A DNA stretch of 43,360 nt from Bryobacterales bacterium (GTDB taxonomy: Bacteria; Acidobacteriota; Terriglobia; Bryobacterales; UBA6623). The notes under the pieces were generated by a model that was given only the letters and a program-made list of their open reading frames with translations, ran no database searches and was not told the DNA's origin. Shown here piece by piece: positions 16,983-25,757 of the stretch (its first letter is position 1; the number at the start of each line of letters is the position of its first letter). The stretch spans positions 1 to 43,360 of the forward strand of contig JAJDZN010000245.1 in NCBI GenBank assembly GCA_022824585.1, in the 5' to 3' direction. The translations under genes and the position numbers were made by a program.

Positions 16983-17957
16983 CTACTTGGAATCGGCCCA
17001 ATCCCGAAACATGCGATTGATCGCCTCGCCACCACCCACTCCTTCGTGGATGACGACGCGGTAGCGGAAGCGGAGCGATTCGCCCTTGGCGAGAGTGATG
17101 CTGCCGTCCCGGCTGGCGTCAGCGTGGAAGTCGTGCTCGCCGAACACATTGGCGGCGAACAGCCCGTATCCGCGCACATGCCAGTAGGTCGGATGCTTGG
17201 GGTTCTCCGGATGGTCGAAGATGGCGATTCCCTTGGGCTTTCCCTCAATGCTGCCTGCATAGTCCACCCACGGCGAGCGCTTTCCCCAGGTGTTGGCCTC
17301 AGTCTTGGCGTCGTGCGCGTTCGTGATCGTGCCGGTCCGGGGAATACCCTTGGCCCGGAAGTGCTGCTCCTCGAGTTCGGTAGCCATCCGCACGGCGAAC
17401 GTGCCTTCCTTGGTGTCCCCGAACTTCACTGTCTCGCTCTCCGCGCTGAGCACGATGTCGAAGTCCACGATGTTGTTCCCGTCGACTCGACGGAAGTTCA
17501 TCGTTCGTCGTTCCGATACGAGGGTCTTCCCGCTGAGATCATTCCAGCCGAATGTGGCTGAGATGCTGCCGCTGTCTCCACCGGACTGGACCGAGTCGAT
17601 CGACCTGTGGGCGATGATGCCCTTCTCCATGCCTCGGTTGCGCTGTTCAGGCTCGTTGGCCCAGAAATCGATAGCGTTGACGTTCCCGTGGCTGAACCAC
17701 GCGCCGCGGTGATGGCGATGATCGGTCTGCTCGCCCGCGATCTCTTCCATCGGATAGCCCCGTGTCACGACCGTGCCGTCGGCGGATCGCAGCGGGTGCA
17801 GGTACGGCTTGGTCGCCTCGGGTCCGAAGTAGAAGGACGTGAACGGCTGCCCGCCGATCGCCACTTCGATGCGAGTGCCGTCGCGCGTCAGAGAAACGGT
17901 CTCCGCAGACAGGGTTGGGAAACACAGCAGCGGCACGAGCAACAGAGCACGTTTCAT
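16983..17957 (-). CDS. Secreted PmoA-like (DUF6807) protein
   Basis: The ATG at 17957 yields a clean signal peptide (MKRALLLVPLLCFPTLSA); an open frame to 18110 runs through non-conserved sequence and was trimmed. The 324-residue protein matches the family named methane oxygenase PmoA by distant similarity, now DUF6807. Landmarks are FTSFYFGPEATKPYLHPLRS, the His-rich TDHRHHRGAWFSHG, DFWANE, FAVRMATEL, GKRSPWVDYAG and the C-terminal FRYRVVIHEG. It is widespread in Planctomycetes, Verrucomicrobia and Acidobacteria, often near carbohydrate genes. The beta-sandwich with several His suggests metal or sugar binding; actual methane oxidation is very unlikely. It may be co-transcribed with the two genes downstream. 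Confidence 0.85.
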   Translation of the reverse strand: MKRALLLVPLLCFPTLSAETVSLTRDGTRIEVAIGGQPFTSFYFGPEATKPYLHPLRSADGTVVTRGYPMEEIAGEQTDHRHHRGAWFSHGNVNAIDFWANEPEQRNRGMEKGIIAHRSIDSVQSGGDSGSISATFGWNDLSGKTLVSERRTMNFRRVDGNNIVDFDIVLSAESETVKFGDTKEGTFAVRMATELEEQHFRAKGIPRTGTITNAHDAKTEANTWGKRSPWVDYAGSIEGKPKGIAIFDHPENPKHPTYWHVRGYGLFAANVFGEHDFHADASRDGSITLAKGESLRFRYRVVIHEGVGGGEAINRMFRDWADSK

Positions 17958-18140
17958 GACTCCATTGTCGAACACCAGTAGTTGGGGCGGTGCGAGTTCC
18001 AGTTTCGTAGCTGGCCGACGGTCGCTGCGGACCACTGCTGCGGCTCTGCGCTTCGGCAGAACCAATGGCGGGATCCGATCGGTCAGCATGGCAGGGGTTC
18101 CGGAATCCAAGATCTGTAGTTCGTGCCTACAGCGAGAGCT

Positions 18141-19421
18141 CTAGTCCGTGAGGGCCTGATATACCAGCGCCCGGAGCTTTGAGTGCTCGTCGAGCCCATT
18201 CGCCGGAATGAGCTGGGTCAAATAGACCACGACGAGCCCTTCCCGGGGATCGACCCAGTAGGTCGAGTGGTAGGCCCCGCCCCAGCCGAACTCGCCCTCG
18301 CTGCCCGGCTGGCCCCGCGCGCCCAGATCGGTGACGACCGAGAATCCCAGTCCGAAGCCTTGGCCGGCGCGGAACGGGATCCCGTTCAGGTGGTCGACGG
18401 TCATGAGCTCCACGCTCTTGCGGCTCAACACGCGCCTGCCGTCCAAGCTGCCGCCGTTCAGTAGCATCTGCAGGAAGCGCGCGTAGTCCTCGGCAGTGGA
18501 GAGCAAGCCCGCCCCGCCGGAAAGGCTGACGCGCGGGCCCTTGACGTAGTGACCCTGCCCGATTCCGAGTCCTGGCTCCGGTGCGCGCTTGAGGCCGCTG
18601 TCGGTCGCGGAGTAGACCGTTGCCAGCCGGCCCACCTTGTTCGGCGGGAGGTAGAAGTGCGTGTCTTGCATGCCCAACGGGTCGAGGATCGCCTCGCGCA
18701 AGAAAGCGTCGAGGGACTGGCCGCTGACGCGCTCGATCACTGCGCCCAATATGTCGGTGTTGTAGCCGTACACGAAACGCTCGCCGGGGTGCGCCGCGAA
18801 CGGCAGCGAGGCCATCCGAGCGACCGTGTCGCGCACGGTCTCGTCCCGGTGGGCGAAATACCACCCTTGGATCTCGGCCTTGGCCCAGCGGTCCTCGGCT
18901 ATGCCGATGCCATAGTCGATGCCCGCCGTATGCGTGAGCAAGTCGCGCAGCCTGATCGGGCGGCGGCTCGGTTCGACCTCGTAGCCGCCGCCATCCTGCT
19001 TGACGGCCACGGTCGTTGCCTCGAATTCCGGCAGATACTTGGACAGGTCGTCACTGATGAGCAGCTTGCCTTGCTCTTGCAGGACCATTACCGCCACGCT
19101 GACCAGTGCCTTGGTCTGGGACGCGATGCGGAAAATCGCGTCCTTTCGCATCGCGTCGCCGGACTCGATGTCGCGCATGCCGACGGCTTCGTGGTAGACG
19201 ACTCGACCACGTCGGGCTATCAGGGCTACGGCACCAGCCAGTTGCCGGTCGTCAACATATTCCCGCAGCGTGGAAGTGAGCCGTCCAAGGCGCTCGGACG
19301 AGACAGCTTCGCTTTCCGGGACTGCCGGGGCGAGGACTTGCGCCGGGGCCAGGTCGTATGCACTCAGCGCCGCGGCTAGGCAAAGCGTAAGGAGTGGGCG
19401 CGGTAGCCCGAAATTGAGCAT
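18141..19421 (-). CDS. Secreted serine hydrolase, beta-lactamase/esterase (class C-like) family
   Basis: The 426-residue protein has a signal peptide (LLTLCLAAALSAYDLAPAQ) and the class C beta-lactamase/EstB-type fold. The nucleophile motif is S-Q-T-K (Ser101, Lys104) in FRIASQTKALVS. The catalytic tyrosine lies in FVYGYNTDILG (residues 217-226), and the third motif region is FGWGGAYHSTYW, replacing K-T-G. Such proteins in this setting are usually periplasmic esterases or D-Ala-D-Ala peptidases rather than resistance enzymes. This is inferred from the Y-G-Y and G-G-A-Y-H variants. It lies upstream of the PmoA-like gene on the same strand, but the 183-base gap suggests a separate promoter for that gene. 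Confidence 0.9.
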   Translation of the reverse strand: MLNFGLPRPLLTLCLAAALSAYDLAPAQVLAPAVPESEAVSSERLGRLTSTLREYVDDRQLAGAVALIARRGRVVYHEAVGMRDIESGDAMRKDAIFRIASQTKALVSVAVMVLQEQGKLLISDDLSKYLPEFEATTVAVKQDGGGYEVEPSRRPIRLRDLLTHTAGIDYGIGIAEDRWAKAEIQGWYFAHRDETVRDTVARMASLPFAAHPGERFVYGYNTDILGAVIERVSGQSLDAFLREAILDPLGMQDTHFYLPPNKVGRLATVYSATDSGLKRAPEPGLGIGQGHYVKGPRVSLSGGAGLLSTAEDYARFLQMLLNGGSLDGRRVLSRKSVELMTVDHLNGIPFRAGQGFGLGFSVVTDLGARGQPGSEGEFGWGGAYHSTYWVDPREGLVVVYLTQLIPANGLDEHSKLRALVYQALTD

Positions 19422-19817
19422 GCCTCATGATATCCGAGAAGTCGGCCAGACTCTGTGCCTCGGAACGCGAATTCAGGCGATTCACTGGTGACCTGTGCAG
19501 GCAAGTCAGCCCGAGAGATTCACGGCCTTCGGCGGACTCTCGCATCCGGAAGTCTCCAGTCTTGATTCCAGCTATGCTGCCCGCCGACGGAATCTTGGAC
19601 TAGATCCGACCCGCCCGCGACGGGCAGCCGGCGGTCTTGGCGCTCGCTGCTGTGAGGGCCTTCTTGGAGTAACGCCGCGTGCCATGTGGCCGCTGCAACG
19701 CACGGCGGTCGCTGGTGGACTCTGCACCTGCGCCGCCCCACGAGTCCAACCGACTCGGCGCCAGATCTGAAGAGGTGTGCGCCGTAGAAGGCTATCGCAG
19801 GCAAGGGAGCGAGTCGA
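19422..19817. other. Non-coding stretch between serine hydrolase and SNF2 genes
   Basis: Nearly 400 bases hold no open frame with recognisable similarity or a convincing start. It must contain the serine hydrolase promoter (near 19430-19480) and the end of the SNF2 transcript. No clear hairpin terminator or mobile-element end was seen. Confidence 0.45.
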
Positions 19818-22800
19818 TCATTCCTCGCGCAGCAACGCCAGCAACTCGTCAGCGGACATCTTCCCGGTCATGTCCGACCCATCGAGAAGGTTCTCGGCGA
19901 GGTCGCGCTTGGCACCGTGCAGGTCTACGATCTTCTCCTCTATAGTGTCCCGCATGACTAGCCGATAGATGGTCACCGGCCGCGTCTGGCCGATGCGGTG
20001 CGCTCGGTCCGACGCTTGGTCCTCGACCGCCGGATTCCACCAAGGATCCAAGTGAATCACGTAGTCGGCGGCGGTCAAGTTCAGTCCCTGCCCTCCGGCC
20101 CGGAGGCTGATCAGGAAAAGATCCCCCTGACCGGCTTGGAACGCATCCACCTCTTGTTTGCGGGCCTTGGAAGGGGTGCTTCCGTCAAGGTATCGGTACT
20201 CGACGCCTTTCTGGTCCAAGTGCTCCCGGACGATGCGCAGGTGGTCAACGAACTGACTGAACACCAAGGCCTTATGGCCGTTGGCGAGCAGATCTTCGAC
20301 AGTGTAGGCAAAGGCCTCCAGCTTCGATCCAGCAATGCTCGTCTCCGGCATGACCAATTGTGGATGGCAGCAGGCCCGCCGCAGCCTCATGATTTGCGCC
20401 AAGATCTTGATGTGGCTCTTCGACGCCTCCTCCGTAGACTCGTCTTGGAGGGCTTCTACGGCCCGCAGCCGGACTGCCTCGTACAGTGCCCTCTCCTCTT
20501 CCTTCATTGCCACCCTAATGGTGATCTCGGTCCTCGCCGGCAACTCCTCCAAGACCGCTGACTTCGTGCGTCGCAGGATGAACGGCTGGATCAGCCGCTT
20601 CAGGCGCTGTCGCGCCTCCGCATCAGAGTGCTGGTGGATGGGCGTGCCGAACTTCCGGCTGAAGGACTCGGTGGAGCCCAACAGCCCCGGATTGATGAAC
20701 TGGAACAGATTCCACAGCTCGCCCAAGTGATTTTCAACGGGCGTTCCGGTGGTGATCATCTTGAAGCGGCCGTTCAGTCTCATCGCGGCGCGCGAGCGCA
20801 TCGTCAAGCGGTTCTTGATCGCCTGCGCCTCGTCCAGCACGACCGTCTCCCAATTCACCTCGGCAAGCAGTTCGACCTCTTGATGCAGAAGTCCGTAGCT
20901 GGAAATGATGAGGTCGAACGGCCCGGCCGCTTGCAGTTTCTTTGCACGGTCGCCAGGGCCCAGCATGATCGGCCGCAGGGTGGGCGCGAATCGACGCGCC
21001 TCATCGATCCAATTGGGGCAAACCGAAGTCGGGGCCACAACCAGCGTCGGGCCTTGGGGGGCGCGGGCGACTGCCACAGTCAGCGCCTGCAGCGTCTTGC
21101 CAAGACCCATGTCGTCAGCCAAGCAGGCGCCCGCGCCCCAAGCAGCCAGCCGCGCCGCCCAGCGATACCCTTCTGCCTGGTACTCGCGGAGGTCGGCTTG
21201 GATGGTCGAGGGAAGCTTAGGATCCAGCGCCAGTGCCTCCTGAAACTGCCGCAGGCGGTTGGACCAAGCCGCATCGGCGTCCACGGCCCCGGCGTCACCC
21301 ACCAGCCCTTCCAGAGCGTGGGCGCGGGTGGCATGAAAGCGCATTCCCTTTCCGTGGCGGTCCACGTAAGCCGCCAACTCCTCGACATGGCGACGAAAGC
21401 GGTCGCTCAGCGCGACGAAGTCCTTCTTCCCCAGCTGCACGAACCGGCCCGAGGCGTTCTCCATGTGGTCGAGCAACTCGCGCAGGCTCAGCACGAGCCC
21501 GGACTCGACTTCCAGCTTGCCTTCGATGGCGAACCAATCGCGCCTCTGACGGATCTTGAGAGAGAAGTGATCAGAGGTGGCCCGATGCGGGATCCGCAGC
21601 GTCTCGCCCTTGGGCCAAGCCACCTTGACCGCATCGGCGAGCCCTTGCAACTCGTCCACCAGTTCCAAGCACTCGAGCGGATCAGGCAGGTTCCACCCCG
21701 AGCGGTCCCAGGTGGCCTTTTGCAGCGCCCGGCATGACGCCACCGCCGCGTTATAGCGGCTGGTCTCCTCCGCTAGGTCACGACTGGCCCGCGAGCGCTT
21801 GCCCGCGACTGTCGCATACACCACCGTGCCTCCCTCGCCGGGCGTGAAAGCCGGGCCCTCGTCCGAGCACGGGCGCACGTACGCCTCCACGCGCAGGCCG
21901 CTGTCCAACGGAGTGAGGTGGAATTCGGGCGTGGGATCGGCCGCGACTGTTTCGGCGTCGCCGGCGGCACCGTCTATATCGGATATATCGGAGTGGACCG
22001 TTACTAGATCGCTGACTGACAGAATCGCCTTGGCAACCCGGGCCTTGGAACGCTCGGGAACGACCAATCCCCCGGCCCCCAGCACGGCATGAATCTCCCT
22101 GTGGCTGTGTTCGAACGACGTGACGCTCAGGCGGTTGCCACCCTCGTCGGTCACCAGCACGCTGCCGAAGTCGGGCGGTTCCGGCACGATCTCGACCCGG
22201 ACCTTGCTGCCCGCGCTGGCGACCCGGAGCTGCGGCTCGTGACGCACGATTTCCAACGCCGTCTTCGGGGCATCGGCGCGGAACACGAAGGGGTGCCCAG
22301 CCAACGCCTGTAGAGCCTTCTTGTCGTCGATGTAGTAACCTCCTCTCCCGCCGAATACGCCGTACTGGTCCAAAGAGATCGCCTTGCAGACCTGATTGTC
22401 TTGCTCGCTGAGGTAGTCGACTCCATTGCGCTCGAACAGGCGCTTGAGCGCGACTGACCGCCCCGCCGACCAGCGTCCTGTCTTCCCCAGCCTTTGCTCG
22501 AATGGCTGGACGCTGGGATTATGAAGCGCCGACAGATCAACGCGCCACGTGAGGCGCGACTCCCCCGAGGGTGCCTTGGCACCGACTGCGATACGCTTGC
22601 TCATGCGCTCCAAGGCGACCAAGCTCCGCTCCCAGGTCTCCTGCTCCACGATGCCATCCAAGACGGAAACCGTGCCGATTCGCCGGTGGGCCTCGCGGGC
22701 GGACGCCACCTGGCTTGCCTCGCCGCTCAATCGGGCCAGCAGCGACGAGGCCTCGGCCGCGACCCAAGCGTAGCCATGCTCACTGGCCCGCTCGCGCAAA

Positions 22801-24005
22801 TCCGAGATGTTGCGGCGAAACTGGCGAGCGGCCCGGATATCCCCCCAACATAGGGCTGCGTACGCGTAAATCTGCTGCACGGGCAGCAATAGCGGCAATT
22901 TGTCAAGCATGTCGGCCGATTCAAGCGCCTGCCAGGGCTTGCCGTTCACGAAATCAACCACCCTGAGCTGGAGGTCTGTCAGATGAGGAGATTCCCATTC
23001 AGGCACCTTCGATGCTTGGAGATACTTCTGGGCGCGGCCGACCCCGCCGCCCTCGCCCGCCGCTAGGAGGGCGTGTATGTAGAAGACCCCGAGATCCGTC
23101 GGCAAGTCGACGTGCCTCCGCCGGGTAACCTTCTTGAGCGCCTTGAGCGATCGCTCATATTCCTCGACCGCGCCACTGTAGTCCCCGCGCACACAGCGCT
23201 CCCACCCCCGATACATGCCGCCATCCAAGTCGGGCTCGCGAAATCTCAGCGACGCTAGGCGGTCCAGCCGACCGCACAGCAACTCATGCACGAAGAGCAG
23301 GGCCGTTTCGGTGTCATCGTGTCCTTCATCTCCCGCCAACTTGCTCAGCATCTCCACATGTGTCTCTGCGGGAGCGAGCCGGCTCTGCGCGCGGGCGATG
23401 ATCGGTGCCAACACTGTCCGACGGATCGTTGGATGCCTTGCGGCAAACCAGTCAGCGTCCCGCGGGTCGTTGCAAATGTCGATCAGCGCGCCGACTGCCG
23501 CCTCCATGTGGTCCCCGTAAGTCTGGCCTCTTTTGAGTACCTGCAGGAACTCCTCCGGCTCATTCAAGAAGACCGTCGCCCGGAGGTCCGAAATCAGCTC
23601 GAAAGTATTCCAGTAGCCAAATTGCTTCCGAGTCGAATGGCCGCCAAATTCTCCCTGCTCGAAGCGTGCCACAGCTTCAGCAGCCTCCTGCAGGCGGCCG
23701 CGCTGCTCAGACTCGCGCGTCACCCAGTCAACGATGCGCGCATCGCAAGCAATCTCGTAATCGCGGCGCACTAGCAAGCCTCGGCGTCGAAGGCCGTCGA
23801 CCAAGCGAGTTCGCCGGGCCTCCGCTGCCGGGGATTTGTCGTTCCCTCCGATATTGGCTGTCTTCAGATAGTTGACCGCTAGCGTCTTGTGGACCGGGCG
23901 GTAAACGACCGAGAGCAGCTCCAGCGCTCGCTTGGACTCGCCGTCGAGTGACTTATACTTCTCCCACAAGCGAGCCTGTGCCTGGTGCTGCCGTGGATCA
24001 ATCAA
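19818..24005 (-). CDS. Large SNF2-family helicase with N-terminal winged-helix and solenoid region
   Basis: The TTG at 24005 is preceded five bases upstream by GGAGGAG. The 1395-residue protein has three parts. Residues about 20-95 look like a winged helix (ALELLSVVYRPVHKTLAVNYLK, then LVDGLRRRGLLVRRDYEI). Residues about 100-480 are an alpha-solenoid with TPR-like helices. From about 830 comes a bacterial SNF2 pre-region, then the motor: Walker A DDMGLGKTLQAL (about 963), DEAQ box VVLDEAQAIKN (about 1058), TGTPVENHLGELWNLFQFI, motif V GGQGLNLTAADYVIHLDPWW and motif VI ASDRAHRIGQTRPV (about 1333). No SWIM finger or nuclease domain is visible. The motor translocates on double-stranded DNA. The winged helix plus solenoid recalls sensor halves of STAND ATPases; a defence or repair role is inference. 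Confidence 0.9.
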   Translation of the reverse strand: MIDPRQHQAQARLWEKYKSLDGESKRALELLSVVYRPVHKTLAVNYLKTANIGGNDKSPAAEARRTRLVDGLRRRGLLVRRDYEIACDARIVDWVTRESEQRGRLQEAAEAVARFEQGEFGGHSTRKQFGYWNTFELISDLRATVFLNEPEEFLQVLKRGQTYGDHMEAAVGALIDICNDPRDADWFAARHPTIRRTVLAPIIARAQSRLAPAETHVEMLSKLAGDEGHDDTETALLFVHELLCGRLDRLASLRFREPDLDGGMYRGWERCVRGDYSGAVEEYERSLKALKKVTRRRHVDLPTDLGVFYIHALLAAGEGGGVGRAQKYLQASKVPEWESPHLTDLQLRVVDFVNGKPWQALESADMLDKLPLLLPVQQIYAYAALCWGDIRAARQFRRNISDLRERASEHGYAWVAAEASSLLARLSGEASQVASAREAHRRIGTVSVLDGIVEQETWERSLVALERMSKRIAVGAKAPSGESRLTWRVDLSALHNPSVQPFEQRLGKTGRWSAGRSVALKRLFERNGVDYLSEQDNQVCKAISLDQYGVFGGRGGYYIDDKKALQALAGHPFVFRADAPKTALEIVRHEPQLRVASAGSKVRVEIVPEPPDFGSVLVTDEGGNRLSVTSFEHSHREIHAVLGAGGLVVPERSKARVAKAILSVSDLVTVHSDISDIDGAAGDAETVAADPTPEFHLTPLDSGLRVEAYVRPCSDEGPAFTPGEGGTVVYATVAGKRSRASRDLAEETSRYNAAVASCRALQKATWDRSGWNLPDPLECLELVDELQGLADAVKVAWPKGETLRIPHRATSDHFSLKIRQRRDWFAIEGKLEVESGLVLSLRELLDHMENASGRFVQLGKKDFVALSDRFRRHVEELAAYVDRHGKGMRFHATRAHALEGLVGDAGAVDADAAWSNRLRQFQEALALDPKLPSTIQADLREYQAEGYRWAARLAAWGAGACLADDMGLGKTLQALTVAVARAPQGPTLVVAPTSVCPNWIDEARRFAPTLRPIMLGPGDRAKKLQAAGPFDLIISSYGLLHQEVELLAEVNWETVVLDEAQAIKNRLTMRSRAAMRLNGRFKMITTGTPVENHLGELWNLFQFINPGLLGSTESFSRKFGTPIHQHSDAEARQRLKRLIQPFILRRTKSAVLEELPARTEITIRVAMKEEERALYEAVRLRAVEALQDESTEEASKSHIKILAQIMRLRRACCHPQLVMPETSIAGSKLEAFAYTVEDLLANGHKALVFSQFVDHLRIVREHLDQKGVEYRYLDGSTPSKARKQEVDAFQAGQGDLFLISLRAGGQGLNLTAADYVIHLDPWWNPAVEDQASDRAHRIGQTRPVTIYRLVMRDTIEEKIVDLHGAKRDLAENLLDGSDMTGKMSADELLALLREE

Positions 24006-24983
24006 TTCTTCTCCTCCTGGCGCGATCCGCCTGGTTCAAGGAGCGGCCATTCACCCATGCTACTCAACCAACAGGGCATGGTCTCGGCAGGCTGTCGGCG
24101 TAGTATCTCAGGCTGGCAAGAATCACGCTCGAGTCGGTGGCGCAGCGGCTCGAGTCCGTAACCGAGCGGTCATGCACGATCGTCAATTCCCGCTGCAAGG
24201 AGGTTCTGAACTTCGTGCGGGATCCGTGTGAGACTCGGATCCAAGCCACGCTGGGCTCCTGCAGCGTCCAGTTCAGTGTGACGATGTCGGAGAACGGCCG
24301 GGTGGTGGTCCCGGCGTCCGCAACCGAGCCGGTTGCTCGAAGTGGATGGGTGTCGGGCAGCCGAGTTGGTCAAGGCCGTCGACACCCAAGCACAATCTCG
24401 GCTCGGTAGCGGGGAGTGCGACAGGTACAAGAGGAGATGGCTCGAAGGGGTCCTGCACGATGGGCGTTGGTTTCCGACGAGTCAATCGAGGAACGCCGTG
24501 CTGAAGCACGGAAATGGCTAGGGCGGGACTGGATGTATCGCCGGTCCTCGACACAGTGTTTCCAGATCCGGGTTTCGAGCGCGCGCCCGGCCATTTCGCT
24601 TGCACGATCATTTCGGCGCTGTACCGATCTCGAGCCGCCGCCAAGCTCTTCGGCCGCGGACTATCGATCGTGCACTCTACGGCTCCGCTATCGACGTCGA
24701 AGCTGACCCTTGCAACTAGCGGCGGACCCAACCCGAGAGAGCACAGGCGGTTACTGACTGACGCCGGAGGCATTCGCTCGCTAGCTCTGACAAGCAAGCC
24801 TGCTGTCGTGATGAAGGACGGGGTTTGGGCGGAGGTCGCGCCCACAGTTGGAGTGGATGTGACTCTGCTTGTCTCAACTCCGTATCGAAATTCAGCCGTG
24901 GTCGTGCCTCTCAACGTGACATACATGACTTTCGAGCGATCAACCGATGGGAAGGCCCATGCTATGGTCTAAGGCCTGTTCTC
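24006..24983. other. Gene-poor stretch upstream of the toxin-antitoxin pair
   Basis: Almost 1 kb has no confidently coding frame. Two plus-strand frames are open: about 24104-24409 (contains VLNFVRDPCETRIQATLGS, with fairly GC-rich third positions) and 24514-24972 (contains TVGVDVTLLVSTPYRNSAVV). Neither has a ribosome site, known motif or codon bias strong enough to call a gene. They may be remnants of one decayed gene in two frames. The promoter of the SNF2 gene and that of the antitoxin must lie here but were not resolved. Confidence 0.4.
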
Positions 24984-25262
24984 ATGCCCGCCGTGCCGCC
25001 GACGCAAGCCAAGACTCGCCTCGCCAAGCTGGTAGCCGCGTTGGAGGAGTTCGGCGAAGAGGTGGTCATTACCCGATCGGGGCGTCCGGTAGCAGTGCTG
25101 CTTTCGTTGACGGAATACGAAGGGTTGCTCGAGACTTTGGAGGTTCTAGGCGACCGGGACTTCTCAAGGCAGATCGAACTCGGCTTGAAGGAGACGGCTT
25201 TGGGGGAGTTGCTGAGCCACGAGGACGTGTGGGATGGCTTGGACCCTGGTCTACACCGTTAG
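24984..25262 (+). CDS. Type II antitoxin, Phd/YefM-like
   Basis: The 92-residue product starts at ATG 24984 and shows the Phd/YefM pattern. The N-terminal DNA-binding half is TQAKTRLAKLVAALEEFGEEVVITRSGRPVAVLLSLTEYEGL (given here as a whole region, residues about 6-48; key pieces are VITRSG, RPVAVL and the S-L-x-E-Y-E-x-L turn). An acidic helical C-terminus follows that would wrap the toxin. The gene overlaps the toxin gene by 29 bases, the usual coupled layout. Expected role: neutralises the downstream RelE-type toxin and represses their shared promoter. Confidence 0.85.
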   Translation: MPAVPPTQAKTRLAKLVAALEEFGEEVVITRSGRPVAVLLSLTEYEGLLETLEVLGDRDFSRQIELGLKETALGELLSHEDVWDGLDPGLHR

Positions 25263-25566
25263 TGCCGCGCGGGCGATCAGCGAGATCGATCCGGCTGTTC
25301 GGCGGCGTCTCAATGGCGCTCTTGAGGGGCTTCGCGAGGAGCCTGACTGCGGCAAGCCGCTGCACCTCCCACTACGAGGTCTCCAGTGCTGGCGATCGGG
25401 CGACTACCGAATCGTCTATCGCGTAGTCGAAACGCGCGTCGAAGTGCTCACCGTGGCGATCGCCCAAAGGTGGAGTGTCTACGGTAAGCTGCGTGCCGCA
25501 CGACAAGCGGCTGGGCTGGGACGCCTGCAGATGCGGGGTGGGCCGTCGGAGAGTCGTTTCCAATGA
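25234..25566 (+). CDS. Type II toxin, RelE/ParE superfamily
   Basis: The 110-residue protein has the RelE fold pattern: YTVSAARAISEIDPAVRRRL (strand and two helices), a short loop with GKPLHLPLRGLQCWRSGDY, then the core strands YRIVYRVVETRVEVLTVAIA and the final R-W-S-V-Y segment. The G-D-Y-R-I-x-Y motif with Arg in the centre is the RelE mRNA-interferase signature region, and the terminal Tyr after WSV is compatible with activity. About 25 residues extend beyond the normal end of RelE proteins (85-95 residues), possibly a readthrough into non-conserved sequence. It is translated from inside the antitoxin gene. Confidence 0.85.
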   Translation: MAWTLVYTVSAARAISEIDPAVRRRLNGALEGLREEPDCGKPLHLPLRGLQCWRSGDYRIVYRVVETRVEVLTVAIAQRWSVYGKLRAARQAAGLGRLQMRGGPSESRFQ

Positions 25567-25706
25567 TCTGTTCCTGCTGCTGCCGCGGTGCCGCCGGCGC
25601 AGCGGGACACTTTCAAATTTCGAGGCCATGCCCCGCCTGTTGGCCGAACTGCGAAGGCTCAGGCAGCCGGCCCAAGACCCGCGTATTCGAATCCGTCTGA
25701 AAGAAG

Positions 25707-25735
25707 GGCGGGGCAGTCTATGCGACTGCCCCGCC
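25707..25735 (-). terminator. Intrinsic terminator of the left TonB receptor gene
   Basis: A perfect 12-bp stem, GGCGGGGCAGTC (25707-25718) with GACTGCCCCGCC (25724-25735), encloses a 5-base loop. Reading on the minus strand, the stem begins 22 bases after the receptor stop and is followed by CTTCTTTC, a pyrimidine tract with several Ts. It may also stop transcripts from the toxin gene on the other strand. Confidence 0.75.
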
Positions 25736-25757
25736 GAGAGCCGTCCGAGTCGCCGGG

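Noticed and set aside
16983..17957. PmoA-like protein as particulate methane monooxygenase
   Set aside because: The family name is misleading: this is a soluble secreted DUF6807 protein, not the membrane pMMO subunit, and no pmoB or pmoC is present.
19818..24005. SNF2 helicase as DrmD, the SNF2 component of class 1 DISARM, belonging to the drmAB operon
   Set aside because: It lies 12-15 kb away behind TonB receptor and acetyl-CoA carboxylase genes, is longer than usual DrmD and has an unrelated N-terminus.
24273..24926. Minus-strand open frame of 217 codons upstream of the toxin-antitoxin pair
   Set aside because: Proline/serine/arginine-rich composition typical of a shadow frame, no ribosome site, no motif.
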